Source: Streptomyces sp. BK208
GTDB lineage: Bacteria; Actinomycetota; Actinomycetes; Streptomycetales; Streptomycetaceae
Assembly: GCF_004364245.1 (NCBI RefSeq)
Contig: NZ_SOAV01000007.1
Span: 370,817-434,816 of the forward strand
Direction: 5' to 3'
DNA: 64,000 nucleotides
Position numbers and translations under genes: made by a program. Shown here in pieces: positions 8,311-18,063 of the stretch (positions are counted from its first letter, which is position 1; every line of letters begins with the position of its first letter). The notes beneath the pieces were generated by a model. It saw nothing but the letters and a program-made list of their open reading frames with translations. It ran no database searches and had not been told where the DNA came from.

Positions 8311-8991
8311 TCAGCACATTGCGGAGGGTCCGTCACTCTGGGTGAGAAAATGGGCCCCGGTGGCCGTTCCCGCGGGTCCCGGCAGCACCTCGTACCCCAG
8401 TTCGCGCTGTCGCACCAGAAGGTGCGCGAAGGGGCGCGAGGGGTCCTCGGCGAAGTGCCGGCGCTCGGCCGGGATCCACCCGTCCCAGAACGTCCGCTGC
8501 CGTGCACCGTCGCGCGCCCGTCCGCGCGCCCACGCCTCTTCCGGCGGCAACTCCATCCACAGCAGCCCGGCCAGGTGGGGCCGCAGGGCCTCGCGGCCCG
8601 CGCCGACGCCCTCCACCAGGATCACCGGGGCGGGCGGCAGGGGGCGCGGCGCGCCGAAACGCCGGGTCTGCCAGTCGTAGGGGGTGTAGAGAGCGGTCTC
8701 ACCGCGACGCAGGGGCTCGATCACCTGGCCGAGCAGTCGACCGGTCCAGCCGAACAGCTCGTCGTGGCTGGCGATGTCGTCGAGGTGCAGCACCGGTGCC
8801 CCGTCCAGGCGGGCCGCGAGCCGCCCGGCGAACGTGGACTTCCCGGACCCGGCGTGGCCGTCGACGCCGATCAGGCGCACGGGTCCGCAGGAGGGGGGAA
8901 GCCGGCGGAGCCGGGCTGCTAGGTCGAGGATGGCGGATCCTGTGGGGCGGGAGAGGGACGGATGCGTTCCCCGCACTCTAACCGCCACCAC
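8311..8991 (-). CDS. Uridine kinase-like P-loop protein
   Basis: A 226-aa protein with Walker A GHAGSGKST (about residues 45-53), HLDDIASHDELFGW, and a later EGVGAGR stretch, the pattern of actinobacterial uridine/cytidine kinase-like proteins. The substrate is uncertain. The open frame extends far upstream through low-complexity repeat DNA. I place the start at GTG 8991 because GGAGG lies 8 bases upstream and homologous sequence begins only after it. Confidence 0.75.
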   Translation of the reverse strand: MVAVRVRGTHPSLSRPTGSAILDLAARLRRLPPSCGPVRLIGVDGHAGSGKSTFAGRLAARLDGAPVLHLDDIASHDELFGWTGRLLGQVIEPLRRGETALYTPYDWQTRRFGAPRPLPPAPVILVEGVGAGREALRPHLAGLLWMELPPEEAWARGRARDGARQRTFWDGWIPAERRHFAEDPSRPFAHLLVRQRELGYEVLPGPAGTATGAHFLTQSDGPSAMC

Positions 8992-9010
8992 CTGCGCACC
9001 CTCCGATACC

Positions 9011-9092
9011 GGCCCCTGCCCGGCCCGGCCTCTGCCCGGCCCGGCCTCTGCCCTGCCCGGCCTCTGCCCTGCCCGGCCTCTGCCCGGCCCCG
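9011..9092. repeat. 16-bp tandem repeat upstream of the kinase gene
   Basis: GGCCTCTGCCC(T/G)GCCC recurs with exact 16-base period at 9027, 9043, 9059 and 9075, with partial flanking units. It lies just upstream of the kinase start and makes long spurious open frames on both strands. Confidence 0.85.
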
Positions 9093-9160
9093 GCTCCCGC
9101 CCGGCCTCGTCTCCCGCCCCGGTCCCGGTTCCGCCGTCCGGGCCCGCTGCCCGCCCCACC

Positions 9161-9182
9161 ACTGGTCGACACCAATATTGGT
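9161..9182. promoter_or_regulatory. dre-like 16-mer overlapping palindrome ACCAATATTGGT
   Basis: ACTGGTCGACACCAAT (9161-9176) matches 13 of 16 positions of the DasR operator consensus ACTGGTCTAGACCACT. The perfect 12-bp palindrome at 9171-9182 is unusually AT-rich for this genome. It sits about 110 bases upstream of the secreted peptidase. It may instead be the site of another regulator. Confidence 0.35.
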
Positions 9183-9293
9183 CGCGTGGCGTGCGTGGAA
9201 GTGCTGGCAGGAGCGGGCACCGACGGCCATAGTTGGCGCACGACCGTGCAACGACGGACCCGCCCGACCCGGACACCTGGGGGTCTCCCGCTC

Positions 9294-10682
9294 ATGAGCA
9301 GAGTCGAACAGCCGTCCCGCAGAGCCCTCCTCGCCGCAGCCGTCGCCGCCGCCGTGGCGGGCGGCGCCGTCCCGGCCGTCGCCCACGCCGCGCCCATTGG
9401 GGGCACCGGCGACGGCACCGCGGACCCCGACCGGGCCGCCGCCCGCCGACCGGTCGACTACCACGCCTGGACCACGCTCCAGGACTGGCGGCACGGGACC
9501 GCGCGGGGGACCCGCCTCGTCGCGGGCGCCCGCCCCGGTGTGGCGATCGGCACCCCGGCGGGCACCGCCGACTACACCGACCCGCACACCGGCACCACCG
9601 CCGCCTGGGAGTACGCGACCTGGACCTCACCCGTCCACCGGCTCGCCGTACCCGCCACGGAGGTGATCGCCTCCTGGAACGCGCACACCCCGACCGGCAC
9701 CTGGATCGAGGTCGAGCTGAAGGGCGGCTACTCCGACGGCACGGACACGCCCTGGTACGTGATGGGCCGCTGGACGGCCGGCGACGGCGACCAGGACATC
9801 AGGCGCACCTCGGTCGACGACCAGAGCGACGGCCGGAGCAGCATCTGGACCGACACCTTCTCGATCGACGACGCCTCCACCGGTCTGCGTCTGACCTCCT
9901 ACCGGCTCCGGCTCACCCTGCACCGTCGCCCCGGCGCGCGCACCACGCCCACCGTCTGGCGGCTCGGCGCGATGGGCTCCGACATCCCCGACCGCTTCAC
10001 CGTGCCGGCCTCCATCCCCCGCCACGCCGGGGAACTGCGCGTCCCGCGCTACTCGCAGGAGATCCACAAGGGCCAGTACCCCGAGTACGACAACGGCGGC
10101 GAGGCATGGTGCAGCCCCACCTCCTCGCAGATGATCGTCGAGTACTGGGGCGGGCGCCTCACCGCCGAGCAGCTCGCCTGGGTCGATCCCTCCTACGCCG
10201 ACCCGCAGGTCTGCCACGCCGCCCGGTACACGTACGACCACCAGTACGCGGGCTGCGGCAACTGGCCCTTCAACGCCGCCTACGCCGCCACCTTCGAGGG
10301 CATCCAGGGCGTGGTCACCCGCCTCGGCTCCCTCACCGACCTGGAGACGCTGATCGCGGCCGGTATCCCCGCCATAACGTCCCAGTCCTTCCTGGAGGAG
10401 GAGCTGACCGGGTCGGGCTACGGCACCTCGGGCCACCTGATGACCGTGATCGGCTTCACCGCCGACGGTGACGTGATCGCCAACGACCCGGCCTCGGACG
10501 ACGACGAGGCCGTGCGCCGGGTCTACAAGCGGCGCGAGTGGGAGAACATCTGGCTCCGGACGAAGCGGTACAACGCCAGTGGCAAGGTCGTCTCCGGTAC
10601 CGGCGGCGTCTGCTACCTGTACTTCCCGGCCCGTCCCAGTGCCCGGCAGCGCAAGGCCCTCGCGGCGTTGGGGGTGCGCTGA
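9294..10682 (+). CDS. Secreted C39-like cysteine peptidase with Tat-type signal
   Basis: A 462-aa protein. The N-terminus MSRVEQPSRRALLAAAVA has a twin-arginine followed by a hydrophobic stretch and an Ala-rich cleavage region (AVAHAAP), so export by Tat is likely. The middle part is a beta-rich domain. The C-terminal peptidase C39-like domain has the catalytic Cys at about residue 273 in EAWCSPTSSQ, His at about 381 in TSGHLMTVIGF, and VIANDPASDD. The start is placed at ATG 9294, where the signal peptide begins; upstream frame is non-coding in character. A role in extracellular protein or peptide cleavage is inferred. Confidence 0.85.
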   Translation: MSRVEQPSRRALLAAAVAAAVAGGAVPAVAHAAPIGGTGDGTADPDRAAARRPVDYHAWTTLQDWRHGTARGTRLVAGARPGVAIGTPAGTADYTDPHTGTTAAWEYATWTSPVHRLAVPATEVIASWNAHTPTGTWIEVELKGGYSDGTDTPWYVMGRWTAGDGDQDIRRTSVDDQSDGRSSIWTDTFSIDDASTGLRLTSYRLRLTLHRRPGARTTPTVWRLGAMGSDIPDRFTVPASIPRHAGELRVPRYSQEIHKGQYPEYDNGGEAWCSPTSSQMIVEYWGGRLTAEQLAWVDPSYADPQVCHAARYTYDHQYAGCGNWPFNAAYAATFEGIQGVVTRLGSLTDLETLIAAGIPAITSQSFLEEELTGSGYGTSGHLMTVIGFTADGDVIANDPASDDDEAVRRVYKRREWENIWLRTKRYNASGKVVSGTGGVCYLYFPARPSARQRKALAALGVR

Positions 10683-10792
10683 CCTGAGCCGCTGTGACCA
10701 AGCTCTCGGCCGCAAAAGCCGCTCCCGGTGGCAAGGTGGACACCGTGAGCGGGGGGATTCCGCCCAGCCGACCCCGAGATCAGCGAGAAGCC

Positions 10793-10933
10793 ATGACCGC
10801 ACACACCGCAACCGCCGCCCGCGTCCGCACCGGTGGCCCCAAGGACGAGGGTCCGCAGATCCTCGAGCACGTCATGGGCTGGACCCTCGTCGTGGTGGTC
10901 GCGATGCTCGTGGTCCAGCTGGGCCTTCTGTGA
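10793..10933 (+). CDS. 46-aa single-pass membrane protein
   Basis: MTAHTATAARVRTGGPKDEG is followed by HVMGWTLVVVVAMLVVQLGLL, one C-terminal transmembrane helix ending almost at the stop. An in-frame ATG/GTG further upstream is possible, but GAGAAG just before 10793 and the abrupt change to coding composition favour this start. Function unknown. It is followed by a tandem repeat, with no gene in operon distance. Confidence 0.6.
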   Translation: MTAHTATAARVRTGGPKDEGPQILEHVMGWTLVVVVAMLVVQLGLL

Positions 10934-10957
10934 CGTGACCCGCGGGTCTTCTCCGGC

Positions 10958-11074
10958 GTGATCCACGGGTCCGGCGTGATCCGCGGGTCCGGTGTGATCC
11001 ACGGGTCCGGTGTGATCCACGATCCTTCTCTGGCCTGATCCGCGGGCCTCGTCCGGCGTGATCCGCGTGTGACC
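10958..11074. repeat. 18-bp tandem repeat (GTGATCC(A/G)CGGGTCCGG)
   Basis: Three exact-period copies (10958, 10976, 10994) of GTGATCCACGGGTCCGGC or its one-base variants, then degenerate copies to about 11074. It lies between the small membrane gene and the TetR gene and would place repeated GATC-containing units in front of the TetR promoter. Confidence 0.85.
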
Positions 11075-11138
11075 TACCCCACGGTGCGACCTGCCATACT
11101 GCGGGTGTCCCGCCGCCCGCAGGAGACCAGGGTCGAAT

Positions 11139-11801
11139 TTGAATATCAGTCAACAAGGTGCCGAGGTCCGCCCCCGGGCGCGCGGCACCGAGCGCTCGCT
11201 GGCACGCCGCGCCGAACTCATCGCCATCGGGCGGAGGTTGTTCGCCGACACGTCCTACGACGCGCTCTCGATGGACGACATCGCCCGCCAGGCGCATGTC
11301 GCCAAGGGGCTGATCTATTACTACTTCGAGTCCAAACGGGGCTACTACCTGGCGATCATCCAGGACTCCGTCACCGGACTGGTCACCACCGCGGCGCGCG
11401 GCACCGAACTGCCGCAGGTGGACCGCGTCCAGCGCACCATCGACGGCTATCTGCGCTACGCCGAGCAGAACCAGGCGGCCTACCGCACCATCGTCAGCGG
11501 CGGCGTCGGCTTCGACACCGAGGTGCAGGCCATCCGCGACGGGGTGCGCGAGGCGATCGTCCACACCATCGCCGAAGGGGCCTACGGGCGCTCCGACGTC
11601 GGCCCGCTGGCCCGCATGGGCCTGCTCGCCTGGGTCTGCGGCGTCGAGGGCGCCACGCTCGACTGGATCGGCCGCCCAGAACTGCCGCGCGAGACCATGC
11701 GCGAGCTGCTGGTGAAGTCGCTCGGCGGCACGCTGCGCGCCATCGAGGAACTGGACCCCGCCTGCCCGGCCCCGGTCCCCGCCCGCCGGGACGACACCTG
11801 A
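11139..11801 (+). CDS. TetR-family transcriptional regulator
   Basis: A 220-aa protein. The N-terminal helix-turn-helix (about residues 22-68) reads IAIGRRLFADTSYD, SMDDIARQAHVAKGLIYYYF, ESKRGYYLAI, the standard TetR pattern. The C-terminal ligand domain is not assignable. The likely start is TTG 11139; AGGAG is 13 bases upstream and a weaker CAGGG is closer, and no other start precedes the HTH. It ends before a strong bidirectional terminator facing the chitinase gene. Targets are unknown. Confidence 0.85.
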   Translation: MNISQQGAEVRPRARGTERSLARRAELIAIGRRLFADTSYDALSMDDIARQAHVAKGLIYYYFESKRGYYLAIIQDSVTGLVTTAARGTELPQVDRVQRTIDGYLRYAEQNQAAYRTIVSGGVGFDTEVQAIRDGVREAIVHTIAEGAYGRSDVGPLARMGLLAWVCGVEGATLDWIGRPELPRETMRELLVKSLGGTLRAIEELDPACPAPVPARRDDT

Positions 11802-11814
11802 CGGAGCCCGCCGT

Positions 11815-11855
11815 GGCGAAGGGGCGGAGACCGAGCCGGTCTCCGCCCCTTCGCC
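11815..11855. terminator. Bidirectional terminator, TetR / chitinase
   Basis: Perfect 18-bp stem starting GGCGAAGGGGCGGAGACC with a 5-base loop, between the convergent TetR and chitinase genes. Confidence 0.92.
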
Positions 11856-11875
11856 CCCCGTTCGGGCCGGGTGGC

Positions 11876-13141
<1,266 letters not shown>

Positions 13142-13214
13142 CGGGTGTCTCCTCGTGGGGGGAAGAGGGAACGCGCGCCGATTGGCATGAACGCGGTAAC
13201 GCGTTCGGATCGTC

Positions 13215-13256
13215 ACCGTAGGAGGACTAGACCAGTGTGGTCAATGGTTCGGACCA
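13215..13256 (-). promoter_or_regulatory. chi-type promoter with two 12-bp direct repeats (DasR-like)
   Basis: On the minus strand: repeat TGGTCCGAACCA (13245-13256), -35 TTGACC (13239-13244), repeat TGGTCTAGTCCT (13223-13234) inside the 18-base spacer, -10 TACGGT (13215-13220). Paired 12-bp repeats around the -35 are the hallmark of Streptomyces chitinase promoters. The downstream repeat lies in a 16-mer matching dre at 13 of 16 positions. Confidence 0.85.
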
Positions 13257-13508
13257 TCTCACCCCGTCCGGGGTCCGAATCGCGACTCCGCGGGGCCGGC
13301 GTCGGCCATTCTCCGAATTCTTGGAGTAAGCGGTCGTTAACTGGTGACTCCGTGCCTCCGATCGGGCATACTCACAGCGCACAGCCGCTGGTCAGCAGCT
13401 TCCGCGACCCGGGAGTGCGAGCATCGGCCAGGCCGAACGACCCGGCGGAGCCGCCTCCACCCAAGGCGCACGCCCGCCGATGTGCCCGACAGGGAGGAGA
13501 GCGTCGCC

Positions 13509-14681
13509 ATGCCCGACCGCGCCCCGCAGCCGGTGGACCGGCAACTGCCCACGGACGAGGCACGGGACCTGATCTCGCTCGTCCGCGACATCGCGCAGCG
13601 TGAGATCGTCCCGAGCGCGGCCGAGGAGGAGGACGCCGGACGCTTCCCGCGCGAGGTCTTCACCCTCCTGTCCGACTCCGGCCTGCTCGGCCTGCCGTAC
13701 GACGCCGAGTTCGGCGGCGGCGAGCAGCCGTACGAGGTCTACCTTCAGGTCCTGGAGGAGCTGGCCGCGGCCCGGCTCACCGTCGGCCTAGGCGTCAGCG
13801 TCCACTCGCTCGCCTCCTACGCCCTGGCCGCCTACGGCACCAAGGAGCAGCAGGCCGAGCACCTGCCCGCGATGCTCGGCGGCGGCCTGCTGGGCGCCTA
13901 CTGCCTCTCCGAACCCGCCTCCGGCTCCGACGCCGCCTCGCTGCGCACCAAGGCCGTGCGCGACGGCGACGACTGGGTCATCACCGGCACCAAGGCATGG
14001 ATCACGCACGGCGGCATCGCCGACTTCTGCACCGTCATGGCGCGCACGGGCCCGGACGGCCCCCGCGGCATCACCGCGTTCCTGGTGCCCGGTGACGCCG
14101 AGGGGCTGAGCGCCGCGGCGCCGGAGAAGAAGATGGGGCTCAAGGGCTCGCCCACCGCCCAGGTCCACCTCGACGGCGTGCGGGTGCCCGACGCCCGGCG
14201 GATCGGCGACGAGGGGCAGGGCTTCGCGATCGCCCTGTCCGCACTCGACTCCGGCCGGCTCGGCATCGCCGCCTGCGCCATCGGCGTGGCCCAGGCTGCG
14301 CTGGACGAAGCGGTCTCCTACGCGGTCGAGCGGCGCCAGTTCGGCAGGCCGATCGCCGACTTCCAGGGGCTGCGCTTCATGCTCGCCGACATGGCGACGC
14401 AGATCGAGGCCGGCCGGGCGCTCTACCTGGCGGCGGCCCGGCTGCGCGACGCGGGCCTGCCGTTCGCCAAGCAGGCCGCCATGGCCAAGCTGCACTGCAC
14501 CGACACGGCGATGCGGGTCACCACCGACGCCGTGCAGGTGCTCGGCGGGTACGGCTACACCGCCGACTTCCCGGCCGAGCGGTACATGCGCGAGGCGAAG
14601 GTGCTGCAGATCGTCGAAGGCACCAACCAGATTCAGCGGATGGTCATCGCCCGTCACCTCGCGGGTCCCGAGGAGCGGTGA
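13509..14681 (+). CDS. Acyl-CoA dehydrogenase
   Basis: A 390-aa flavoprotein of the short-chain ACAD class. Seen are the FAD/substrate stretches AYCLSEPASGSDA and WITHGGIAD, and the C-terminal REAKVLQIVEGTNQIQR, with the catalytic base Glu at about residue 370. It oxidises an acyl-CoA to the 2-enoyl-CoA and passes electrons to ETF. Chain specificity cannot be set from sequence by eye. The ATG at 13509 has GGAGGAG 8 bases upstream; the open frame continues upstream but lacks coding character. Confidence 0.93.
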   Translation: MPDRAPQPVDRQLPTDEARDLISLVRDIAQREIVPSAAEEEDAGRFPREVFTLLSDSGLLGLPYDAEFGGGEQPYEVYLQVLEELAAARLTVGLGVSVHSLASYALAAYGTKEQQAEHLPAMLGGGLLGAYCLSEPASGSDAASLRTKAVRDGDDWVITGTKAWITHGGIADFCTVMARTGPDGPRGITAFLVPGDAEGLSAAAPEKKMGLKGSPTAQVHLDGVRVPDARRIGDEGQGFAIALSALDSGRLGIAACAIGVAQAALDEAVSYAVERRQFGRPIADFQGLRFMLADMATQIEAGRALYLAAARLRDAGLPFAKQAAMAKLHCTDTAMRVTTDAVQVLGGYGYTADFPAERYMREAKVLQIVEGTNQIQRMVIARHLAGPEER

Positions 14682-14961
14682 CGTCCGCGGTGACCCGGAA
14701 ATCGGCGGTGACCCGGAAGTCGCCGGTGGTGAACGCGTCACCCGTGGCGAAGAAGTCGCCCAGTCCGCGCGGGGGTTCCGCGAGCCTGACCCACTCCGGG
14801 TCGTGGCGCCCCGGCAGGGTGCGCCCGCCGTCGGCCCAGGTCCGCATCAGCTCACGGTAGATCGGCGGGTCCGGGATCTGCGGGGCCGGAGGAACCGGCC
14901 CCGCGGGCACCGGTACGAACACGCGGCGGCGACTCCCGGTCGCCGAGTACGTGGGGGTCAT
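14644..14961 (-). CDS. Small hypothetical protein, 3' end antisense to the ACAD gene
   Basis: A 105-aa frame: MTPTYSATGSRRRVFVPVPA, then PDPPIYRELMRTWADGGRTL and RHDPEWVRLA, which looks like real conserved protein. The tail FRVTADFRVTADVTAP is encoded by an 18-bp tandem duplication, and the last 38 bases overlap the end of the ACAD gene on the other strand. The original stop may have been lost to the repeat. No clear ribosome-binding site. Function unknown. Confidence 0.5.
   Translation of the reverse strand: MTPTYSATGSRRRVFVPVPAGPVPPAPQIPDPPIYRELMRTWADGGRTLPGRHDPEWVRLAEPPRGLGDFFATGDAFTTGDFRVTADFRVTADVTAPRDPRGDGR
14690..14727. repeat. 18-bp tandem duplication
   Basis: GGTGACCCGGAAATCGGC is followed directly by GGTGACCCGGAAGTCGCC, differing at two bases, with a further decayed copy after it. 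It encodes the repeated FRVTAD at the end of the small minus-strand gene. Confidence 0.75.
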
Positions 14962-15212
14962 ACCCGGGCAACGCGGCGAAGCGCGGACAGGTCACCGGTG
15001 GGCGCAATCGAGCGTGCGTTCACAGGCGTCCCCGGCCAAGTGCCGGGAGCCGACCGAGGCCTGACGCCCCGTCGGCATGCTCCCGGCGTCACCCGTACGG
15101 CCCCCGTCCTGCGTCGGCGCACACCGACCCGCGCCACGGCGTTCTGCGAGCCGTGGCGCCGGTGGGATCACGCGAGGGGTGGGCGAGCCTCGTAACGGGC
15201 CGCCCGGGGGCC

Positions 15213-15650
15213 TCAGGCCGCTTCGCGCCGCATCGTCGGCACCCGCATCGGGCGCGAGCCCGGACCGCCGACGTGGGAGAAGGGCTGGGTCCGCCAGTCG
15301 AGGCCCCGCGGGAGCGTCAACAGCAGCGCGGTGTCCTGCTCGTGGGGCCGGGACGACTCGTCCGCCGGCCGCGCCTCGGTGGCCCTGCGGCCGGTGCCGG
15401 CGCAGACCGTGAGCCCGAACGGGTTCCACGGCGAAGCGCACAGCGCGTGCTCCGGCAGCTTCTCCTCGTCCGCGAGAAGCGCGATGGGCTGCGCGCAGTC
15501 CGGGCAGATGACCCGGTACATCTCGAAGGTGTCGTAGGCGTCGAGCTCCTCGTCGTCGAAGGCGTCGGGTTCGACGCCCTCCGATACGGGCTCGACGACG
15601 GGCTGCTGCCGCTTGGACGCGGTACGACCAGGGCTCTTAAGACTCTGCAT
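15213..15650 (-). CDS. Hypothetical protein with CPDC motif
   Basis: A 145-aa protein starting at ATG 15650 (GGGGGAGA upstream). An acidic N-terminal part (DAFDDEELDAYDTFEMYRV) leads into ICPDCAQPIALLADEE and later CASPWNPFG and TVCAG, four cysteines that could hold zinc. The C-terminus is Arg/Pro-rich. It diverges from the Lrp/AsnC gene. Function not recognised. Confidence 0.7.
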   Translation of the reverse strand: MQSLKSPGRTASKRQQPVVEPVSEGVEPDAFDDEELDAYDTFEMYRVICPDCAQPIALLADEEKLPEHALCASPWNPFGLTVCAGTGRRATEARPADESSRPHEQDTALLLTLPRGLDWRTQPFSHVGGPGSRPMRVPTMRREAA

Positions 15651-15916
15651 GGGATCTCCCCCTAGGGCTGGGCCGTGACGGCACTGCGGCCTCGACCACA
15701 GCAAGCACTTCCCGTCCCCCCTCCGGGGTAATCACGGGAACATTACGGAGAACGTTCAACCAGTGTGGTCTTCGTCACATGCCTGTCGCAGATGCCCCGT
15801 GCGGCGGATTTGTCCCCGCTCCGCCACCGCCCGACCTCCCGTCACATCACGAACAGGGCATGACCCGGACTGCTCAGGTATCCGAGGAGATCAAGCGCAC
15901 TGTAGGTTCTTGCGCC

Positions 15917-16357
15917 ATGGAGGAGCTGGACCGACAGATCGTGCAGCTGCTCGTCAAGGACGGGCGGATGAGCTACACCGACCTGGGCAAGGCCACGGGC
16001 CTGTCCACGTCGGCCGTGCACCAGCGGGTGCGACGGCTGGAACAGCGCGGCGTCGTGCGCGGCTACGCCGCGGTCGTCGACCCGGAGGCCGTCGGGCTGC
16101 CGATGACCGCCTTCATCTCGGTGAAACCGTTCGACCCCAGCGCCCCCGACGACATCGCGGACCGCCTCGCCGGAGTCCCCGAGATCGAGGCCTGCCACAG
16201 TGTCGCGGGCGACGAGAACTACATCCTCAAGGTCCGGGTGGCCACCCCGCACGAGCTGGAGGAACTGCTCGCGCGGGTCCGTTCGCTCGCGGGCGTGTCG
16301 ACCCGGACCACCGTGGTCCTCTCCACCCCCTACGAGTCCCGGCCGCCGCGGATCTGA
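15917..16357 (+). CDS. Lrp/AsnC-family regulator
   Basis: A 146-aa protein, the usual family length. The N-terminal winged HTH reads LDRQIVQLLVKDGRMSYTDL and STSAVHQRVRRLE; the C-terminal RAM domain (AFISVKPF, EIEACHSVAGDENYILKVRV) binds an amino acid or similar effector and mediates oligomerisation. ATG 15917 lacks a ribosome-binding site but sits 8 bases behind TAGGTT, so leaderless translation is likely; an in-frame ATG at 15860 would add 19 residues. The target may be the downstream amidohydrolase (inference from position). Confidence 0.85.
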   Translation: MEELDRQIVQLLVKDGRMSYTDLGKATGLSTSAVHQRVRRLEQRGVVRGYAAVVDPEAVGLPMTAFISVKPFDPSAPDDIADRLAGVPEIEACHSVAGDENYILKVRVATPHELEELLARVRSLAGVSTRTTVVLSTPYESRPPRI

Positions 16358-16458
16358 CCGGCGCCCGCGAGGCGGCGGCCGGTGGAGCGCCGGGCACGGC
16401 TTGCCGTGCGGCCGCCCCGGCTGCGGGGCGGACCCCGCGAGGGGCGAGACTGGGGTCC

Positions 16459-18063
16459 ATGAGTGAGTCCACCACCCCGTCCTCGACCGTCCTGCTGCGC
16501 CGCGGCGAGGTCCACAGTCCCGCCGACCCCTTCGCGACGGCCATGGTCGTCGAGCGCGGCCAGGTCGCCTGGGTCGGCTCGGAGGGCGCCGCGGACGCCT
16601 TCGCGGACGGGGTCGACGAGGTGGTCGACCTGGACGGCGCCCTCGTCACACCGGCGTTCACCGACGCACACGTGCACACCACCGCCACGGGTCTCGCCCT
16701 CACCGGCCTCGACCTGTCCGGCGCCCCCGACCGCGCGGCGGCGCTCACCCTGGTGCGGGACTTCGCCGCCGCCCGGCCGGACGACCGGGTCCTCCTCGGC
16801 CATGGCTGGGACGCCGCCCGCTGGCCCGACGGACAGCCTCCGACGCGCGCCGAACTGGACGCCGCGACCGGCGGCCGACCCCTCTACCTCAGCCGGATCG
16901 ACGTCCACTCGGCCGTCGTCACCACCGCCCTGCTCGACCTGGCGCCCGGTGTCCAGGTCCGCGGCGACGGGCCGCTCACCGGCGACGCCCACCACGCGGT
17001 ACGCGCCGCCGCCCTCGGAGCGGTCACCCCCGCACAGCGCGCCGGGGCCCAGCGCGCCGCCCTCGCGCACGCCGCCTCCCTCGGCATCGGAACCGTTCAC
17101 GAATGCGCAGGCCCGGAGATCTCCTCCGAGGACGACCTCACCGGCCTGCTGCGCCTGTCGGCCGAGGAGCCGGGGCCGAGGGTGATCGGCTACTGGGCCG
17201 AACAGGACGTCGACAAGGCGCGGGAGCTGGGCGCCGTCGGAGCCGCCGGTGACCTCTTCGTCGACGGCTCGCTCGGCTCGCACACCGCCTGCCTGCACCA
17301 GCCCTACGCCGACGCCGGGCACACCGGAACCGCGCACCTGGACGACGCCGCCGTCGCGGCCCACGTCGTCGCCTGCACCGAGGCGGGCCTCCAGGCGGGC
17401 TTCCACGCCATCGGCGACGCCGCCGTCACCGCCGTGGTGCAGGGGGTGCGCGCCGCCGCCGACAAGATCGGGCTCGCTCGCGTCCGCGCCGCCCGCCACC
17501 GGATCGAGCACGCCGAGATGCTCACCCCCGAGACCGTCGCCTCCTTCGCCGAGCTGGGGCTGACCGCTTCCGTCCAGCCAGCCTTCGACGCGCTCTGGGG
17601 CGGCGAGGACGGCATGTACGCCCGGCGTCTGGGCGCCGAGCGGGCCCGCACTCTCAACCCCTACGCCGCCCTGCTGCGCGCGGGCGTCCCGCTCGCCTTC
17701 GGCTCCGACAGCCCGGTCACGCCCCTCGACCCGTGGGGCACCGTCCGGGCCGCCGCCTTCCACCGCACGCCGGAGCACCGCGTCTCCGTCCGGGCCGCGT
17801 TCACGGCCCACACGCGCGGCGGCTGGCGGGCGATCGGCCGCGACGACGCGGGCGTCCTGGTGCCGGGGGTGCCCGCGGACTACGCCGTGTGGCGCACCGG
17901 CGAGCTCGTGGTCCAGGCGCCGGACGACCGGGTGGCGCGCTGGTCGACCGACCCGCGCTCCGGCACCCCCGGCCTGCCCGACCTCACCCCCGGCCGAGAG
18001 CTGCCCGTCTGTCTGCGGACCGTGGTGGGCGGCCGGACCGTCTTCGTACGGCCGGGCGAGTGA
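16459..18063 (+). CDS. YtcJ-like metal-dependent amidohydrolase
   Basis: A 534-aa amidohydrolase_3 family protein. DAHVH (about residues 69-73) holds the first metal ligands; SLGSHTACLHQPY, GFHAIGDAAV, RIEHAEML and FGSDSPVTPLDPW follow in family order. The family hydrolyses cyclic amides or N-acyl compounds in the cytoplasm; the substrate here is unknown. ATG 16459 lies 101 bases after the Lrp-type gene on the same strand. Confidence 0.88.
   Translation: MSESTTPSSTVLLRRGEVHSPADPFATAMVVERGQVAWVGSEGAADAFADGVDEVVDLDGALVTPAFTDAHVHTTATGLALTGLDLSGAPDRAAALTLVRDFAAARPDDRVLLGHGWDAARWPDGQPPTRAELDAATGGRPLYLSRIDVHSAVVTTALLDLAPGVQVRGDGPLTGDAHHAVRAAALGAVTPAQRAGAQRAALAHAASLGIGTVHECAGPEISSEDDLTGLLRLSAEEPGPRVIGYWAEQDVDKARELGAVGAAGDLFVDGSLGSHTACLHQPYADAGHTGTAHLDDAAVAAHVVACTEAGLQAGFHAIGDAAVTAVVQGVRAAADKIGLARVRAARHRIEHAEMLTPETVASFAELGLTASVQPAFDALWGGEDGMYARRLGAERARTLNPYAALLRAGVPLAFGSDSPVTPLDPWGTVRAAAFHRTPEHRVSVRAAFTAHTRGGWRAIGRDDAGVLVPGVPADYAVWRTGELVVQAPDDRVARWSTDPRSGTPGLPDLTPGRELPVCLRTVVGGRTVFVRPGE

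Larger units (their letters stand above)
8992..9293. other. Divergent intergenic region, kinase / C39 peptidase
   Basis: 302 bases with no gene. They hold the 16-bp tandem repeat and, closer to the peptidase, a dre-like element overlapping a 12-bp palindrome. I see no convincing -35/-10 pair for the peptidase gene. Confidence 0.7.

Noticed and set aside
9011..11074. Tandem repeats as a CRISPR array
   Set aside because: Units are 16-18 bp and directly adjacent, with no unique spacers and no cas genes.
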